The position numbers were made by a program, and so were the translations under genes. The notes under the pieces are model-generated. The model was not told the DNA's origin. It saw nothing but the letters and a program-made list of their open reading frames with translations, and did no database searches. A stretch of 5,704 bases of DNA from Methylococcales bacterium (lineage in GTDB: Bacteria > Pseudomonadota > Gammaproteobacteria > Methylococcales > Methylomonadaceae), in assembly GCA_023144875.1 (NCBI GenBank), contig JAGLEW010000044.1:1-5704 (forward strand), given 5' to 3'. This document shows positions 5,158 to 5,704 of this stretch, one piece after another; within the stretch, counting starts at the first letter, position 1; each line of letters begins with the position of its first letter.

Positions 5158-5704
5158 ATGTTCAGCGACCATCAACAAAAACTCTGTACTTTAGCGCGAA
5201 AAGTGATTGAGACAGAAGCAAACGAAGTGATGGCACTGACCCAACAAATTAATCAAGATTTTATCACCGCCTGCGAACTGATTCTGCAATGCCAAGGGCG
5301 TGTAGTGGTCACAGGACTGGGAAAATCAGGTCATATTGCTCGAAAAATTGCCGCCACGTTCGCCAGTACAGGAACACCTGCTTTTTTTGTACATTCAGGC
5401 GAGGCAAGTCATGGCGATTTAGGCATGATTACCTCCAATGATGTCGTCTTAGCCGTATCAAATTCAGGTGAAACCACCGAAATAATTACTATTTTACCGA
5501 TTATTAAACGCCTGAATGTGCCACTGATTGCCATGAGCGGTCATCCTAATTCCACATTAGCCAAATTTTCCAACGCGCATTTAAATGTTGCGGTCACTAA
5601 AGAAGCCTGTCCTTTAGGCTTAGCTCCCACCTCAAGTACAACCGCCGCTTTAGTTATGGGTGATGCATTAGCCGTCTCATTATTAGAAAGCAAAGGCTTT
5701 ACCT
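5158..5704 (+). CDS. kdsD: Arabinose-5-phosphate isomerase KdsD, N-terminal part (cut by window end)
   Basis: KdsD converts ribulose 5-phosphate to arabinose 5-phosphate in the cytoplasm, the first step in making Kdo for lipopolysaccharide. The 182 complete codons visible cover the SIS sugar-isomerase domain: TGLGKSGH at 52-59, HSGEASHGDLGM at 79-90, SNSGETTE at 101-108 and KEACPLGLAPTSSTTA from 148. Lys56, Glu108 and Glu149 fall where E. coli KdsD has its proposed catalytic Lys59, Glu111 and Glu152; the expected His193 equivalent and both CBS domains lie beyond the window. In E. coli the fourth residue of the HPGEA motif region is the same, but here Pro is replaced by Ser80. The ATG at 5158 follows an in-frame TGA at 5140-5142, so no longer start exists; its ribosome site is weak. 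It is divergent from mlaF, the arrangement known around E. coli yrbG-kdsD, but without yrbG. The GutQ paralogue is less likely in this context. Confidence 0.94.
   Translation, partial: MFSDHQQKLCTLARKVIETEANEVMALTQQINQDFITACELILQCQGRVVVTGLGKSGHIARKIAATFASTGTPAFFVHSGEASHGDLGMITSNDVVLAVSNSGETTEIITILPIIKRLNVPLIAMSGHPNSTLAKFSNAHLNVAVTKEACPLGLAPTSSTTAALVMGDALAVSLLESKGFT

Overview
The window looks like the chromosome of an AT-rich gammaproteobacterium. The mla gene cluster sits divergent to kdsD, as in E. coli and relatives, and a reductase very similar to MmoC (the reductase of soluble methane monooxygenase) suggests a methanotroph of the order Methylococcales. That placement is an inference from remembered protein families, not from a search. 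No mobile element, CRISPR array or long unexplained stretch is visible, and nearly every base is accounted for.

Left part, + strand (1-2470). The window opens inside the 3' end of hcp (hybrid cluster protein), which is closed by a clear intrinsic terminator. Next comes a 341-residue reductase with an N-terminal 2Fe-2S domain followed by FAD and NAD(P)H domains, the domain order of MmoC rather than of the usual Hcp reductase Hcr. It has its own terminator, and a perfect TATAAT lies directly after the T-tract. Two overlapping genes follow for half-size YeeE/YedE membrane proteins (PmpA/PmpB type), probably importing a small sulfur compound such as thiosulfate.

Middle (2475-2640). A class II tRNA-Ser with anticodon GGA and an encoded CCA lies on the - strand. 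It has a good sigma-70 promoter just downstream of mlaB, and its 3' end is four bases from the stop of pmpB.

Right part (2636-5704). A tight - strand operon mlaF-mlaE-mlaD-mlaB encodes the inner-membrane complex of the Mla system, which moves phospholipids between the inner and outer membranes to keep the outer membrane asymmetric. The periplasmic carrier gene mlaC, which lies between mlaD and mlaB in E. coli, is absent here. Across a 147-base divergent promoter region, kdsD (arabinose-5-phosphate isomerase, first step of Kdo synthesis for lipopolysaccharide) starts on the + strand and runs off the end of the window.

Overall this is mostly ordinary housekeeping sequence. The points most worth a second look are the pairing of hcp with an MmoC-type reductase and the mla operon without mlaC.
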